Source: Micromonospora globbae (GTDB lineage Bacteria; Actinomycetota; Actinomycetes; Mycobacteriales; Micromonosporaceae). Taken from it: 64,000 nt of DNA. How positions within the stretch are numbered: the first letter of the stretch is position 1; every line of letters begins with the position of its first letter. Below the pieces are notes generated by a model that saw nothing but the letters and a program-made list of their open reading frames with translations, did no database searches and was not told the DNA's origin. This document shows positions 8,236 through 16,983 of this stretch, piece by piece. The stretch spans positions 62,001 through 126,000 of the forward strand of contig NZ_RAQQ01000012.1 of NCBI RefSeq assembly GCF_003610785.1. Direction: 5' to 3'. A program made the translations under genes and the position numbers.

Positions 8236-10395
8236 TCAGCCGGCGGCGAGGCGCTTCAGGGCCCCGCGCGCGACGTCCGGGCGGGTCGTGTACCAGAACG
8301 GCGGCAGCGAGCGGCGCAGGAACGGCCCGTAGCCGCGGGCCGTCTCCAGCCGCGAGTCGAGGACGGCGACGACGCCCCTGTCGCCGGTCGCCCGGATGAG
8401 CCGCCCGACACCCTGTGCCAGGCGGACCGCCGCGATCGGCACGCTGACCGCCGCGAAGCCCGAGCCGCCGCTCGCGTCCACCGCCGCCGCCCGGGCCGCG
8501 GCCAGCGGCTCGTCCGGCCGGGGGAACGGCAGCCGGTCGATCACCACGAGCTGGCACGAGTCGCCCGGCACGTCCACCCCCTGCCACAGCGACATGACGC
8601 CGAACAGGCAGCTCGACCGTTCCTCCCGGAACCGGCGGACCAGCAGCGGCAGCGCCTCCTCGCCCTGCAACAGCACCGGCAGGTCGGTGCGCGCGCGGAG
8701 CAGCTCCGCCGCCTGCTGGGCGGCCCGTCGCGAGGAGAAGAGGCCGAGCGTACGGCCGCCGAGCGCCTCGACCAGCGCCAACAGCTCCTCACCGGCGGCG
8801 TCGGGCAGCCCGGACACGCTGGGCCGGGGCAGGTGGGCGGCGACGTAGAGGATGCCCTGACGGGCGTAGTCGAACGGCGACCCGACGTCCAGCGAACGCC
8901 AGCCCGGGCCCTCGGTGGCCGGGGTGGCCGCGGCGTCGGCCGTGCGGCCCCGCGCGGCGCGGCCGGCACGGGCGTCCGTGGCCTCGCCCGCGCGCTGGCC
9001 GGTCGAGGCGGCCAGGGCGGCGGCGGCCGGGGACGGGGGCGAGGGCGGCGGGGCGTCCAGCCCGAGCGCCCGGGCCACCGTGTCGAACCGGCCGCCGAGG
9101 GTCAGGGTGGCCGACGTGGCGACCACCGTGCGGTCCTCGTACAGGTGGGTGGCGAGGGTGCCGGCCACCGAGAGCGGGGCGACGACCAGCGCCCGCCGGC
9201 CGCCGTTGTCGGACTTCTCCACCCACGCGACGTCGTGCTCGTTCTCCTCCAGCAGCCGCTGCGCCGTGGTCGACAGCTCGTCCAGGACGGCCCGGGCCTG
9301 CTGCTTGCGTACGGGGTCGGGATCGTCGGCCTTCACGTCGCCGATCGCGTCGAGCGCGCCCCGGGTGGCCGCGTCCAGCAGGGTGCACGCCTCCCGCAGC
9401 GGCGCGGGCAGGCCGGCGGTGATGCGCCCCGCCGGCGCCTCGGCCAGGCCCACGGCGAGCGCGTCACCGGCCGCCGTGAGCGCCTCGGCGACCTCCGGCT
9501 TGAGCAGCGGGCGGGCCCGCCGGGTGGACCGGTCGATGAGCTCCGGCACCAGCTCGGCCTGGGCGGCCGAGGACACCCGGTCGGCCAGTTCGTGCGCCTC
9601 GTCGACGACGAGCAGCTTGTGCGGCGGCACGATCTGGCGCCCGGCCAGCATGTCGACCGCGAGGAGGCTGTGGTTGGTGACGACGATGTCCGCCTCGCGG
9701 GCACGGGCGCGGGACGCCTCGGCGAAGCACTCGGCGCCGAACGGGCAGCGGGTCGCGCCCACGCACTCCCGCGCCGGCATCGAGACGAGCCGCCACGCCT
9801 GGTCGTCGACGCCCGGGTCCAGTTCGTCCCGGTCGCCGGTCTCCGTCTCCATCGCCCAGTCCCGCAACCGCTGGACCTGCTTGCCGAGCCGGCCGGCCTC
9901 GCCGAGCCAGGCGCCGCCCGGGCGGGCCGGGGGAGCGTCGAACAGCGCGTCCTCCGGCTCGGCCTCGGTCGAGTTGTCGAGCCGGGCCAGGCAGAGGTAG
10001 TGGTGCCGGCCCTTGAGCACCGCGAACGTGGGCCGGCGGCCGAGCAGCGGCTCGACGGCGTCGGCGAGCCTCGGCAGGTCGTGGTCGACGAGCTGGGACT
10101 GGAGGGCGAGGGTGGCCGTGGAGACCACGACCGGACCGTCGACGGTGAGCGCCGGAGCGAGGTAGGCCAGCGACTTCCCGGTGCCGGTGCCGGCCTGCAC
10201 CAGCAGGTGCTCACCGGCGGCCACGCACTCCTCGATGGCCGCGGCCATCTGCTGCTGGCCGGGGCGCGCCGCGCCGCCCGGCACGGCCGACACGGCGGCC
10301 GCGAGCAGCTCCGCCGCGCTGGGCCGGTCGCCCCGACGCCGCCGGTCACGGGCCGACGGGGCGGTGGAACCGGTGGCGGCGCGGGGCGGGGTCAC
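8236..10395 (-). CDS. ATP-dependent DNA helicase, DinG/XPD type
   Basis: 719 residues of a superfamily 2 helicase of the DinG/Rad3 group. Walker A is QAGTGTGKSLAYL near residues 62-75 and the DEAH box VVDEAHELADR near 265. Four cysteines in the right interval (YLCLARL, then CVGATRCPFGAEC near 205-217) fit the Fe-S cluster domain of XPD-like helicases. The C-terminal motifs LWQGVDVPG, LVVIDRLPFPRPDEP and QGVGRLIRATGDRGVVAVLD complete the helicase core. The start is a GTG at 10395 with a TACGGT box (10402-10407, minus strand) 6 nt upstream. It probably acts in DNA repair or R-loop/D-loop unwinding. An Ala-rich insert lies near residue 450. Confidence 0.92.
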   Translation of the reverse strand: MTPPRAATGSTAPSARDRRRRGDRPSAAELLAAAVSAVPGGAARPGQQQMAAAIEECVAAGEHLLVQAGTGTGKSLAYLAPALTVDGPVVVSTATLALQSQLVDHDLPRLADAVEPLLGRRPTFAVLKGRHHYLCLARLDNSTEAEPEDALFDAPPARPGGAWLGEAGRLGKQVQRLRDWAMETETGDRDELDPGVDDQAWRLVSMPARECVGATRCPFGAECFAEASRARAREADIVVTNHSLLAVDMLAGRQIVPPHKLLVVDEAHELADRVSSAAQAELVPELIDRSTRRARPLLKPEVAEALTAAGDALAVGLAEAPAGRITAGLPAPLREACTLLDAATRGALDAIGDVKADDPDPVRKQQARAVLDELSTTAQRLLEENEHDVAWVEKSDNGGRRALVVAPLSVAGTLATHLYEDRTVVATSATLTLGGRFDTVARALGLDAPPPSPPSPAAAALAASTGQRAGEATDARAGRAARGRTADAAATPATEGPGWRSLDVGSPFDYARQGILYVAAHLPRPSVSGLPDAAGEELLALVEALGGRTLGLFSSRRAAQQAAELLRARTDLPVLLQGEEALPLLVRRFREERSSCLFGVMSLWQGVDVPGDSCQLVVIDRLPFPRPDEPLAAARAAAVDASGGSGFAAVSVPIAAVRLAQGVGRLIRATGDRGVVAVLDSRLETARGYGPFLRRSLPPFWYTTRPDVARGALKRLAAG

Positions 10396-10526
10396 CGTGC
10401 GACCGTACCCGTCGCGGGCGACACCGGACCCGCCGCTCCGCCGCGTGGCGGGAACGAGTTCCGGCCCACTCGTGACGGTTACGTCGGCACTACGCCGAGT
10501 GGGCGGTATCGGTTAGGGTGCGACTC

Positions 10527-11033
10527 ATGCCGAGCGACGTGGTCCGCGTGATCTACCGCAAGTACGACGGCAGCGCACACCGCGACTACCCGGCCCGTCG
10601 TCTCGCGGAGGACGACCTCGGCGTCTGGCTCGGCGTGACCGCCGGCACCCCGTCGGTCTACCACGGACGGCCGTCGGTGGAGCAGATCCCGTTCGTGCTC
10701 CTCGTGCCCCACCACGCCTGGTGGACGGGGATGTTCAACCCGCCGCCGCGCACCAGCGAGGTCTACTGCGACATCGCGAGCCCGGCCCGCTGGGAGTCCG
10801 ACGACACGGTCCACCTCTACGACCTGGATCTCGACGTGGTCCGGCGACGCGCCACGGGCGCCGTGGAGCTGCGTGACGAGGACGAGTTCGCCGAGCACCG
10901 GGTCCGCTTCGGCTACCCGGACGAGCTGGTCGCCGAGGCGGAGGCGGCGGCCCGCTGGCTCTTCGCCGCGCTCGGCGACGGCACCGAGCCCTTCGCCACC
11001 TCGTACCGGAAGTGGCTGGCCCTGGTCGTCTGA
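10527..11033 (+). CDS. DUF402 domain-containing protein
   Basis: 168 residues matching the DUF402 / FomD-like family. Characterised relatives hydrolyse nucleoside di- or triphosphates or related pyrophosphate compounds with divalent metals. The conserved core is PHHAWWTGMFNPPPRTSEVYCDI followed by the acidic motif VHLYDLDLDVVRRR and ELRDEDEFAEH. The start is the ATG at 10527, with TAGGGT at 10514-10519, seven nt upstream, indicating a leaderless mRNA. It diverges from the helicase gene and converges on the ECF sigma factor gene. Confidence 0.85.
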   Translation: MPSDVVRVIYRKYDGSAHRDYPARRLAEDDLGVWLGVTAGTPSVYHGRPSVEQIPFVLLVPHHAWWTGMFNPPPRTSEVYCDIASPARWESDDTVHLYDLDLDVVRRRATGAVELRDEDEFAEHRVRFGYPDELVAEAEAAARWLFAALGDGTEPFATSYRKWLALVV

Positions 11034-11054
11034 GCCGCTGACCCCCGCGGGCCG

Positions 11055-12023
11055 TCACAGGCGGGGCGGCCAGGCGTCCGTCGGGTCGAGCGGCGGCAGG
11101 TCCGCGAGCTTCTCCGGATTGGCCTGGTTGAAGATGCCGGTGATGCGGCCGTCGTGCACCGCGAACGCGGTGACCATCCGCATCGGCCGGCCGTCGGTGT
11201 CCCGCGCGTCCACCCGCAACCCGAGCGCGCCGTCGACCAGCACCGGCCGGGCCAGCACGCGGTGCCCGTGGCGCCCGGCCCGGTCGAGGATGCCGAGGGT
11301 GAAGCGACCGACCGCGACGGCCCCCACCACCGGCCGGCGGGCCGTCGGGAAGTGCCCGTTGCTGTCGCCGACGAAGACGACGTCCGGGGCGAGCAGCGCG
11401 ACGAGACGTTCCAGCTCGCCCGACTCGGCGGCGGCGACGAACGCCGCCACCACGCGCCGGTGCTCGACCGGATCGGCGGTGTGCCGGGGAGCCTCCGGCG
11501 CGCTCACGGCGCGGCGGGCGCGGGAGGCGAGCTGCCGGGCGGCCGCCTCGGTGGTGCCCAGCACGTCGGCGACGCGGGCGAACGGCAGGGCGAACACGTC
11601 GTGGAGGACGAACGCGACCCGCTGTTCCGGCGAGAGCCGGTCGAGCACCACCAGCAGGGCGGTGCCGACCTGGTCGGTGCGGACCGCCCGCTCGGCCGGG
11701 TCGGGGGCGAAGCCGTCGCTGCCACCGCCGCTGTCCAGCGGCGTCACGATCGGTTCGGGCAGCCACTGGCCGACGTACGCCTCGCGGCGCACCCGGGCGG
11801 ACCGGAGCACGTCGAGGCAGATGCGCGCGCAGGTGGTGGTCAGCCAGCCGCGCAGATCGCGGATCTCGGCGCGGGCGGCCGGGTCGGCGAGGGCGCTCGC
11901 GTACCGCAACCAGGTCTCCTGCACGGCGTCCTCGGCGTCGCTGCGGCTGCCGAGCATCCGGTGGGCCGCGAGCAGCAGCCGTCCCCGTTCGGCCTCGAAC
12001 TCCGTCGCCAGATCCCGCACCAC
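11055..12023 (-). CDS. ECF41-type RNA polymerase sigma factor (SigJ-like) with SnoaL-like extension
   Basis: 322 residues from the GTG at 12023, placed by GGGAGGAG just upstream. Sigma region 2 (LLLAAHRMLGSRSDAEDAVQ, about 14-33) and region 4 (LSPEQRVAFVLHDVFALPF, then a helix-turn-helix VADVLGTTEAAARQLASRAR) are complete. The linker carries the ECF41 motif WLPEP. The C-terminal third is a SnoaL/NTF2-like domain ending in the ECF41 hallmark NQANPEKL. In this group the extension controls sigma activity in place of a separate anti-sigma factor. The usual ECF41 partner gene (carboxymuconolactone decarboxylase, oxidoreductase or epimerase) is absent next door. An ECF41-like promoter lies upstream. 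Confidence 0.9.
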   Translation of the reverse strand: MVRDLATEFEAERGRLLLAAHRMLGSRSDAEDAVQETWLRYASALADPAARAEIRDLRGWLTTTCARICLDVLRSARVRREAYVGQWLPEPIVTPLDSGGGSDGFAPDPAERAVRTDQVGTALLVVLDRLSPEQRVAFVLHDVFALPFARVADVLGTTEAAARQLASRARRAVSAPEAPRHTADPVEHRRVVAAFVAAAESGELERLVALLAPDVVFVGDSNGHFPTARRPVVGAVAVGRFTLGILDRAGRHGHRVLARPVLVDGALGLRVDARDTDGRPMRMVTAFAVHDGRITGIFNQANPEKLADLPPLDPTDAWPPRL

Positions 12024-12119
12024 GTGCTCCTCCCGCCGGGCGTGGCCACCGGCTCCCGACCCGGGCACCGGCCCGGCGTCCGGCGGACATCCTCCCGCCC
12101 ACTGGACACGCTCGCGGCG

Positions 12120-12147
12120 CACGATGTGACCGGTAGCGGGTGTGACC
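12120..12147 (-). promoter_or_regulatory. Candidate ECF41-dependent (autoregulatory) promoter
   Basis: The minus strand upstream of the sigma gene reads GGTCACA (12147-12141), 17 nt, CGTG (12123-12120). ECF41 sigma factors are reported to recognise a TGTCACA -35 and a CGTC -10 element, so both elements match in all but one base. The site lies about 100 nt before the GTG start and would allow autoregulation. Confidence 0.5.
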
Positions 12148-12286
12148 TGCGCCACGCTCCAGGCGGCGACCCTGGTCATCCGGCACCGAGGCCCGGTCGT
12201 CGCGGCCGCGCCGAGCCGTGGCGGACCGTCGGACGGTCGCGCCCGCTCGGCGAGCGGACGCGCCACCGCTGGGCGATGATCCGGGG

Positions 12287-13291
12287 GTGAGCGCACCTCG
12301 GCCGACGGAGATCGTGCCGCCCACTGGGCGGCTGCGGGAGCTGCTGCGGGTGGCGGCGCCGGTCGACCTCGGCGCGATCGACCCGCGGTCCACGCCGGGT
12401 CTGCCGGGCGCGGACGTGACCGGTGAGCACCGCAAGGCCTGGGCGCGGGACCAGGTCCGGCTGATCGGTGCCGAACTGGGCCGGCAGCAGGAGATGCTCT
12501 ACGCGACGGCGAAGGCCGCCGAGGGCCTTCCCGGGCCCGTGGACGGCTCCGGCACCCTGGCCGCCAGCGGGGCGGCGCACGGGCCCGTGCGGCGGCTGCT
12601 GCTCGTGCTCCAGGCGATGGACTGCGGCGGCAAGGACGGCACGATCAAGCGGGTGGCCGGCGCCATGAACCCGCTCGGCCTGCACATCCGCTCGTTCGGT
12701 CCCCCGACGGCCGAGGAGTTGCGGCACGACTTCCTGTGGCGGATCCGCCGGGCCCTCCCGCCACCGGGCTACGTCGGGATCTTCAACCGCTCCCACTACG
12801 AGGACGTGCTGGTGGCGCGGGTCGAGGGCCTGGTGCCGGAGGCCGCCTGGCGGGCCCGGTACGACGAGATCAACGCCTTCGAGCGGGAACTCGCCGGGGC
12901 GGGGGTGACGCTCGTGAAGGTGATGCTGCACATCTCGTACGCGGAGCAGGGTGAGCGGCTGCTCGAACGGCTGGACGACCCGCGCAAGCACTGGAAGTAC
13001 AACCCCGCCGACGTCGACGCGCGGTCGCGTTGGGACGACTACCAGGCCGCGTACGCCGAGGCGCTGGGCCGGTGCGGCACGGACGCCGCGCCCTGGTTCG
13101 TGGTGCCGGCCGACCGGAAGTGGTACCGGGACTGGGCGGTGGCGCATCTGCTGCGCGAGACGTTCGACACTCTCGCCCTCGGGTATCCGGCCGCCGGTTT
13201 CGACGTGGCGCGGGAGCGGGAGCGGCTTCGTTCCGGGGCAGTGGGGGACAGGAGAGACGCCCGAGGTGAACGGCAGGTGAACGACCGATGA
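12287..13291 (+). CDS. PPK2 family polyphosphate kinase
   Basis: 334 residues from the GTG at 12287. The PPK2 Walker-A-like loop LQAMDCGGKDGTIKRV lies near residues 107-122, the FGPPTAEELRHDFLWRIRR segment follows, and the Walker B/lid region is FNRSHYEDVLVARVEG near 166-181. Later conserved segments are DPRKHWKYNPADVDAR and VVPADRKWYRDWAVAHLL. Enzymes of this family transfer phosphate between polyphosphate and nucleotides. It stands directly before DUF47-Pit on the same strand, linking polyphosphate storage and phosphate uptake. Its last codons contain the PHO box of the next operon. A start further upstream at 12218 is open but less likely. Confidence 0.9.
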   Translation: MSAPRPTEIVPPTGRLRELLRVAAPVDLGAIDPRSTPGLPGADVTGEHRKAWARDQVRLIGAELGRQQEMLYATAKAAEGLPGPVDGSGTLAASGAAHGPVRRLLLVLQAMDCGGKDGTIKRVAGAMNPLGLHIRSFGPPTAEELRHDFLWRIRRALPPPGYVGIFNRSHYEDVLVARVEGLVPEAAWRARYDEINAFERELAGAGVTLVKVMLHISYAEQGERLLERLDDPRKHWKYNPADVDARSRWDDYQAAYAEALGRCGTDAAPWFVVPADRKWYRDWAVAHLLRETFDTLALGYPAAGFDVARERERLRSGAVGDRRDARGERQVNDR

Positions 13292-13293
13292 AT
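13266..13293 (+). promoter_or_regulatory. Three-unit PHO box upstream of the DUF47-Pit operon
   Basis: Direct repeats GTGAAC (13266-13271), GTGAAC (13277-13282) and ATGAAT (13288-13293) recur at exactly 11-bp intervals. On the other strand they read GTTCACC-type units, the consensus of PhoP-binding direct repeat units in Streptomyces. The site overlaps the 3' end of ppk2 and lies about 120 bp before the DUF47 gene. The GTTCAC reading is on the strand opposite to the target genes, the reverse of the pstS arrangement, so activation or repression cannot be told. Confidence 0.65.
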
Positions 13294-13409
13294 GCGGCCT
13301 GGCCAGGGGTGGGCCGGGAATTTCCCGCCTCTGCCGTTCCCTAGCATTCCCAGGGCAGGCGTCCCGGCGGCGTCCGCCACCCTTCCACCGACACGACGAG
13401 GTCCGTGCA

Positions 13410-14036
13410 GTGAAGTTTTCCTTCCGCCCCACCGAGGGTGCCTTCTACGAGCTCTTCACCAGGGCCGCGCAGAACCTGGTCCGGGGCACCGAGCTGCTCA
13501 ACGAGCTGGCGTTGCCCGGGGTCGAGGTGCAGTCGGTCAGCGAACGGCTCACCGAGGTGGAGCACGACAGCGACCAGATCACCCACGAGCTGTACAAGAA
13601 GATCAACTCCACCTTCATCACGCCCTTCGACCGGGAGGACATCTACCGGCTCGGCTCGTTGCTCGACGACGTGATGGACCACCTCGAGGCGGTGGGGAAC
13701 CTTCTCTACCTGTACGGCCTGACCAAGCTGCCCTCCCTGCCGCGGGAGATGCACGAGCTGGTCAACGTGCTCGACCAGCAGGCGAAGCTGACCGCCGAGG
13801 CGATGCCGCGGCTCAAGTCGATGAAGGATCTCGAGGACTACTGGATCGAGTGCAACCGGCTCGAGAACGACGGCGACCAGGCGTACCGGATGCTGCTGGT
13901 CCGCCTCTTCTCCGGTGAGTACGACGCGCTCACCGTGCTGAAGATGAAGGAGGTCGCCGACGAGCTGGAGGCCGCCTGCGACGCCTTCGAGCACGTGGCC
14001 AACACGGTCGAGACCATCGCGGTCAAGGAGTCCTGA
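13410..14036 (+). CDS. DUF47 family protein, PhoU-like Pit accessory
   Basis: 208 residues of a helical, PhoU-like DUF47 protein: FRPTEGAFYELFTRAAQNLV, then EHDSDQITHELYKKINSTFITPFDREDIYRL, the most conserved DUF47 stretch, near residues 50-80. These proteins are almost always encoded beside low-affinity Pit phosphate transporters and are thought to modulate them. The GTG at 13410 has a GAGG ribosome site 8 nt away. A TAGCAT -10-like box at 13342-13347 and the palindrome CGGGAA-T-TTCCCG (13315-13327) lie in the short upstream gap. It is four bases before pit and is surely co-transcribed with it. Confidence 0.92.
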   Translation: MKFSFRPTEGAFYELFTRAAQNLVRGTELLNELALPGVEVQSVSERLTEVEHDSDQITHELYKKINSTFITPFDREDIYRLGSLLDDVMDHLEAVGNLLYLYGLTKLPSLPREMHELVNVLDQQAKLTAEAMPRLKSMKDLEDYWIECNRLENDGDQAYRMLLVRLFSGEYDALTVLKMKEVADELEAACDAFEHVANTVETIAVKES

Positions 14037-14040
14037 TCCT

Positions 14041-15048
14041 GTGACACCCGAACTCATCGCCGTGCTGGCGGTGATCGCGGTCGCCCTGGCGTTCGACTAC
14101 ACCAACGGCTTCCATGACGCCGCCAACGCGATCGCGACCAGCGTCTCCACCCGCGCCCTGACACCCCGGGTCGCTCTCCTGCTGGCCGCGGTCGGCAACT
14201 TCGTCGGCGCCCACTTCGGCGCCGGCGTGGCGAAGACGGTCGGGGACGGTCTCGTCACACTCCCCACCGGCGTGGGCAGTCTGGGCGTGGTCTTCGCCGG
14301 CGTGCTCGGTGCCATCGCCTGGAACCTGATCACCTGGTACTTCGGCCTGCCGTCGTCCTCGTCGCACGCGCTCTTCGGCGGCCTGGTCGGCGCCACCCTG
14401 CTCGCGGTCGGTGGCGTGGTCCAGTGGATGAACATCGTCGAGAAGGTCATCCTCCCGATGGTGCTCTCGCCGATCGTCGGCCTCACGCTGGGCTACGTGC
14501 TGATGCTCGCGCTGCTCTGGCTGTTCCGGAGGGGCCAGCCGGGCAAGCTGAACCGCGGCTTCCGCTGGGCGCAGACCGCGTCGGCGGCGGCCATGTCCGT
14601 CGGCCACGGCATGCAGGACGCCGCCAAGACCATGGGCATCGTGGTGCTCGCCCTCTACACGGGCGGCTTCCAGGAGAGCAAGACGCACATCCCCGGCTGG
14701 GTCTTCTGGACGTCCGCCACCATGCTGGCGCTCGGCACGTACGCCGGTGGCTGGCGGATCATCCGCACCCTCGGCCGCAAGATCATCGACCTGGGCCCGC
14801 CGGAGGGCTTCGCGGCCGAGACGGTCGCCAGCTCGGTGCTCTACTTCAACGCCCTGGTGCTGCACGCCCCCATCTCCACCACGCACACGATCACCTCGGC
14901 GATCATGGGCGTGGGCGCGACGAAACGCCTCTCCGCGGTGCGCTGGAACGTCGCCGGCAACATCGTGGTCGCGTGGGTCGTCACGTTCCCCGCGGCGGCG
15001 CTGATCGCCTGCCTCACCTACCTGGTGGTCCGCCCGCTCTTCGGCTGA
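14041..15048 (+). CDS. pit: Low-affinity inorganic phosphate transporter, Pit family
   Basis: 335 residues, strongly hydrophobic, with the duplicated PiT signatures: AFDYTNGFHDAANAIATSVS near residues 18-37 and the repeat region HAPISTTHTITSAIMGVG near 280. These GFHDAAN and STTHT motifs line the phosphate path in the PiT family, which takes up metal phosphate driven by the proton or ion gradient. It begins four bases after DUF47, so the two form an operon. Expression is probably PhoP-influenced through the PHO box at 13266. It ends in a strong palindromic terminator shared with the convergent oxidoreductase gene. Confidence 0.95.
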   Translation: MTPELIAVLAVIAVALAFDYTNGFHDAANAIATSVSTRALTPRVALLLAAVGNFVGAHFGAGVAKTVGDGLVTLPTGVGSLGVVFAGVLGAIAWNLITWYFGLPSSSSHALFGGLVGATLLAVGGVVQWMNIVEKVILPMVLSPIVGLTLGYVLMLALLWLFRRGQPGKLNRGFRWAQTASAAAMSVGHGMQDAAKTMGIVVLALYTGGFQESKTHIPGWVFWTSATMLALGTYAGGWRIIRTLGRKIIDLGPPEGFAAETVASSVLYFNALVLHAPISTTHTITSAIMGVGATKRLSAVRWNVAGNIVVAWVVTFPAAALIACLTYLVVRPLFG

Positions 15049-15059
15049 GCCACGTCGAC

Positions 15060-15095
15060 AGGGGCCCCGGTGGCACGCGTGCCACCGGGGCCCCT
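15060..15095. terminator. Perfect 36-bp palindrome, bidirectional terminator
   Basis: AGGGGCCCCGGTGGCACG is followed immediately by its exact reverse complement. As RNA it folds to a 16-bp stem with a CGCG loop in either direction. It fills the gap between the convergent pit (stop 15048) and Gfo/Idh (stop 15097) genes. There is no U-tract, as is common in actinomycetes. Confidence 0.85.
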
Positions 15096-15096
15096 C

Positions 15097-16065
15097 TCAG
15101 ACGTAGTCGACGCCGATCTGACCGCGGATCGTGTCGAGCAGGGCCATCACCTCGAGAGTCGCGGAGTGCGGCACGAGCGGGCTCTCCAGGGCGCCCTCCG
15201 CCAGGCAGCGCTGCACCTCGATCGCCTCGTACTGGTATCCGCCCCCGGTGAGGTCGGCGGGGATCGTCTCCGGCTCGGCGCCCGCCCGGTGCAGCGTCAG
15301 CGAGTCGGGCCGGAAGAACAGCGAGGGCAGGTCGATCCGGCCCGCGGTGCCGGTGACCGAGGCGACCACCGGGGTGGCGCCCACGATGCCGCAGCTCAAC
15401 GTCGCGACCGCGCCCGAGTCGTAGCCGAGGACGATGCCCGTGTTCTCGTCGACGCCCTCCGGGCTGATGGTGGCCCAGGACCGGACGTGCCGGGGCACCC
15501 CGAGCAGCAGGTGCGCGAGGCTCACCGGGTAGACGCCGAGGTCGAGCAGGGCGCCGCCGCCCAGCACCCGGGCGCGCATCCGGTGCTCGGGCGGGAACGG
15601 CCCGGCGACGCCGAAGTCGGCCTGGACGCTCGTGACCGTCCCGATGGCGCCGTCGGCGATCAGCTCGACCATGCGCAGGATCAGCGGGTTGGTCCGCATC
15701 CACATGGCCTCCATGAGGAAGACACCGGCGGCGCGGGCGGTCTCGATCAGCTCGGTGCTGGTCGCCAGGTCGAGGGTGAACGGCTTCTCCAGCAGCACGG
15801 CCTTGCCGGCGGACAGGCACACCATGGCGGCCTCGTGGTGCGCGGCGTGCGGGGTGGCCACGTACACCACGTCGACGTCCGGGTCCGCCGCCAGTTCGGC
15901 CCACGAGCCGTACGCCCGCGGCACGTCGTGCCGCTCGGCGAACAGCTTCGCGCTCTCGGCGGTGCGCGAACCGACCGCGACCAGTTCGGCGCCCGGCACC
16001 AGCCGCAGGTCTTCGGCGAAGCGGCCGGCGATGTGGCCGGTGGCGAGGATCCCCCAACGAGTCAT
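15097..16065 (-). CDS. Gfo/Idh/MocA family NAD(P)-dependent oxidoreductase
   Basis: 322 residues. The Rossmann fold starts at once (WGILATGHIAGRFAEDL, residues 3-19), followed by VYVATPHAAHHEAAMVCLSAGKAVLLEKPFTLD, which contains the family EKP motif near residue 92. The GFO_IDH_MocA C-terminal domain includes the conserved LLDLGVYPVSLAHLLLG. The dimeric dihydrodiol / glucose-fructose type cannot be told apart from the sequence, so the substrate is open. The ATG at 16065 was chosen by a TAGCGT box (16073-16078, minus strand) 7 nt upstream. It is divergent from the NUDIX gene, 70 bp apart. Confidence 0.9.
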   Translation of the reverse strand: MTRWGILATGHIAGRFAEDLRLVPGAELVAVGSRTAESAKLFAERHDVPRAYGSWAELAADPDVDVVYVATPHAAHHEAAMVCLSAGKAVLLEKPFTLDLATSTELIETARAAGVFLMEAMWMRTNPLILRMVELIADGAIGTVTSVQADFGVAGPFPPEHRMRARVLGGGALLDLGVYPVSLAHLLLGVPRHVRSWATISPEGVDENTGIVLGYDSGAVATLSCGIVGATPVVASVTGTAGRIDLPSLFFRPDSLTLHRAGAEPETIPADLTGGGYQYEAIEVQRCLAEGALESPLVPHSATLEVMALLDTIRGQIGVDYV

Positions 16066-16135
16066 GGCGGCCACGCTAGTCCAGCCCGGCCGGCGACCGG
16101 TCATCCGTTCCGGGGGCCGGGACTAGGCTCACGTC

Positions 16136-16969
16136 ATGACCATCCACCGCGACGGCTTCCCGGCCCCGCCGGCCCTCCAGGAGCACGCCCGGCGGTTCCG
16201 GGCCGAGGGCGGCGTGCCGGCGGTGCCCCGGGTGGCGGCTACCGTGCTGCTGCTCCGCCCGGCGGGCGCCGACTTCGAGGTGTACCTGATCCGCCGGGTC
16301 GCGGCGATGACCTTCGGCGGGATGTACGCCTTCCCCGGCGGCGGTGTGGACCGGTCGGACTCGCAGACCCACCTGGACTGGGCCGGCCCGGCGCCGGCCG
16401 ACTGGGGTACGCGGCTGGGGCTCGCCCCCGACGCGGCGCAGGCGGTCGTCTGCGCCGCCGCCCGCGAGGTCTTCGAGGAGGCGGGGGTGCTTCTCGCCGG
16501 CGCGGACGCGACGAGCGTCGTCGGTGACGTGAGCGGCGACGACTGGGAGAGCGCCCGGGTGGCGCTGGAGCAGCGCCGGTCGGGCTTCGCCGAGTTCCTC
16601 GCCGAGCGGGGGCTGACCCTCCGGTCCGACCTGCTGCTGCCGTGGAGCCGGTGGATCACGCCGGAGTTCGAGCCGCGCCGCTTCGACACGTACTTCTTCG
16701 TGGCGCTGCTGCCGGAGGGACAGCGGACCCGTGACGTGTCCGGCGAGGCCGACCGGACGCTGTGGGTGCGTCCCGCGGACGCCGTGACCCGGGCGGAGGC
16801 GGGCGAGCTGGCCATGCTGCCGCCGACGCTCGTGACGCTCGGGGAGGTGGCGGCCGCCGGTGACCTGTCCGGCGTGGTCCGCGCCGCCGCCGTGCGGGAC
16901 GCCGCCACCCCGGTGACCCCCACCCTGGAGTTCACCGAGGACGGCGCGGCACGCTTCGTCCTCCCCTGA
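16136..16969 (+). CDS. NUDIX hydrolase
   Basis: 277 residues of the larger NUDIX type (NUDT19-like). The domain starts at PRVAATVLLLRPAGADFEVYL, and the Nudix box is split by an insert: GGMYAFPGGGVDRSD near residues 60-74 and AAAREVFEEAGVLL near 105-118, which carries the REVFEEAG metal-binding helix. Members of this type hydrolyse CoA derivatives or other diphosphates; the substrate here is not certain. TAGGCT at 16124-16129 precedes the ATG by 6 nt, so the mRNA is probably leaderless. Downstream lies repeat family copy A. Confidence 0.88.
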   Translation: MTIHRDGFPAPPALQEHARRFRAEGGVPAVPRVAATVLLLRPAGADFEVYLIRRVAAMTFGGMYAFPGGGVDRSDSQTHLDWAGPAPADWGTRLGLAPDAAQAVVCAAAREVFEEAGVLLAGADATSVVGDVSGDDWESARVALEQRRSGFAEFLAERGLTLRSDLLLPWSRWITPEFEPRRFDTYFFVALLPEGQRTRDVSGEADRTLWVRPADAVTRAEAGELAMLPPTLVTLGEVAAAGDLSGVVRAAAVRDAATPVTPTLEFTEDGAARFVLP

Positions 16970-16983
16970 CCCGGAGGCCCTGC

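Noticed and set aside
13315..13327. CGGGAA-T-TTCCCG palindrome before the DUF47 gene as a specific operator
   Set aside because: It is short and isolated, and has no identified regulator. Noted only in the gene entry.
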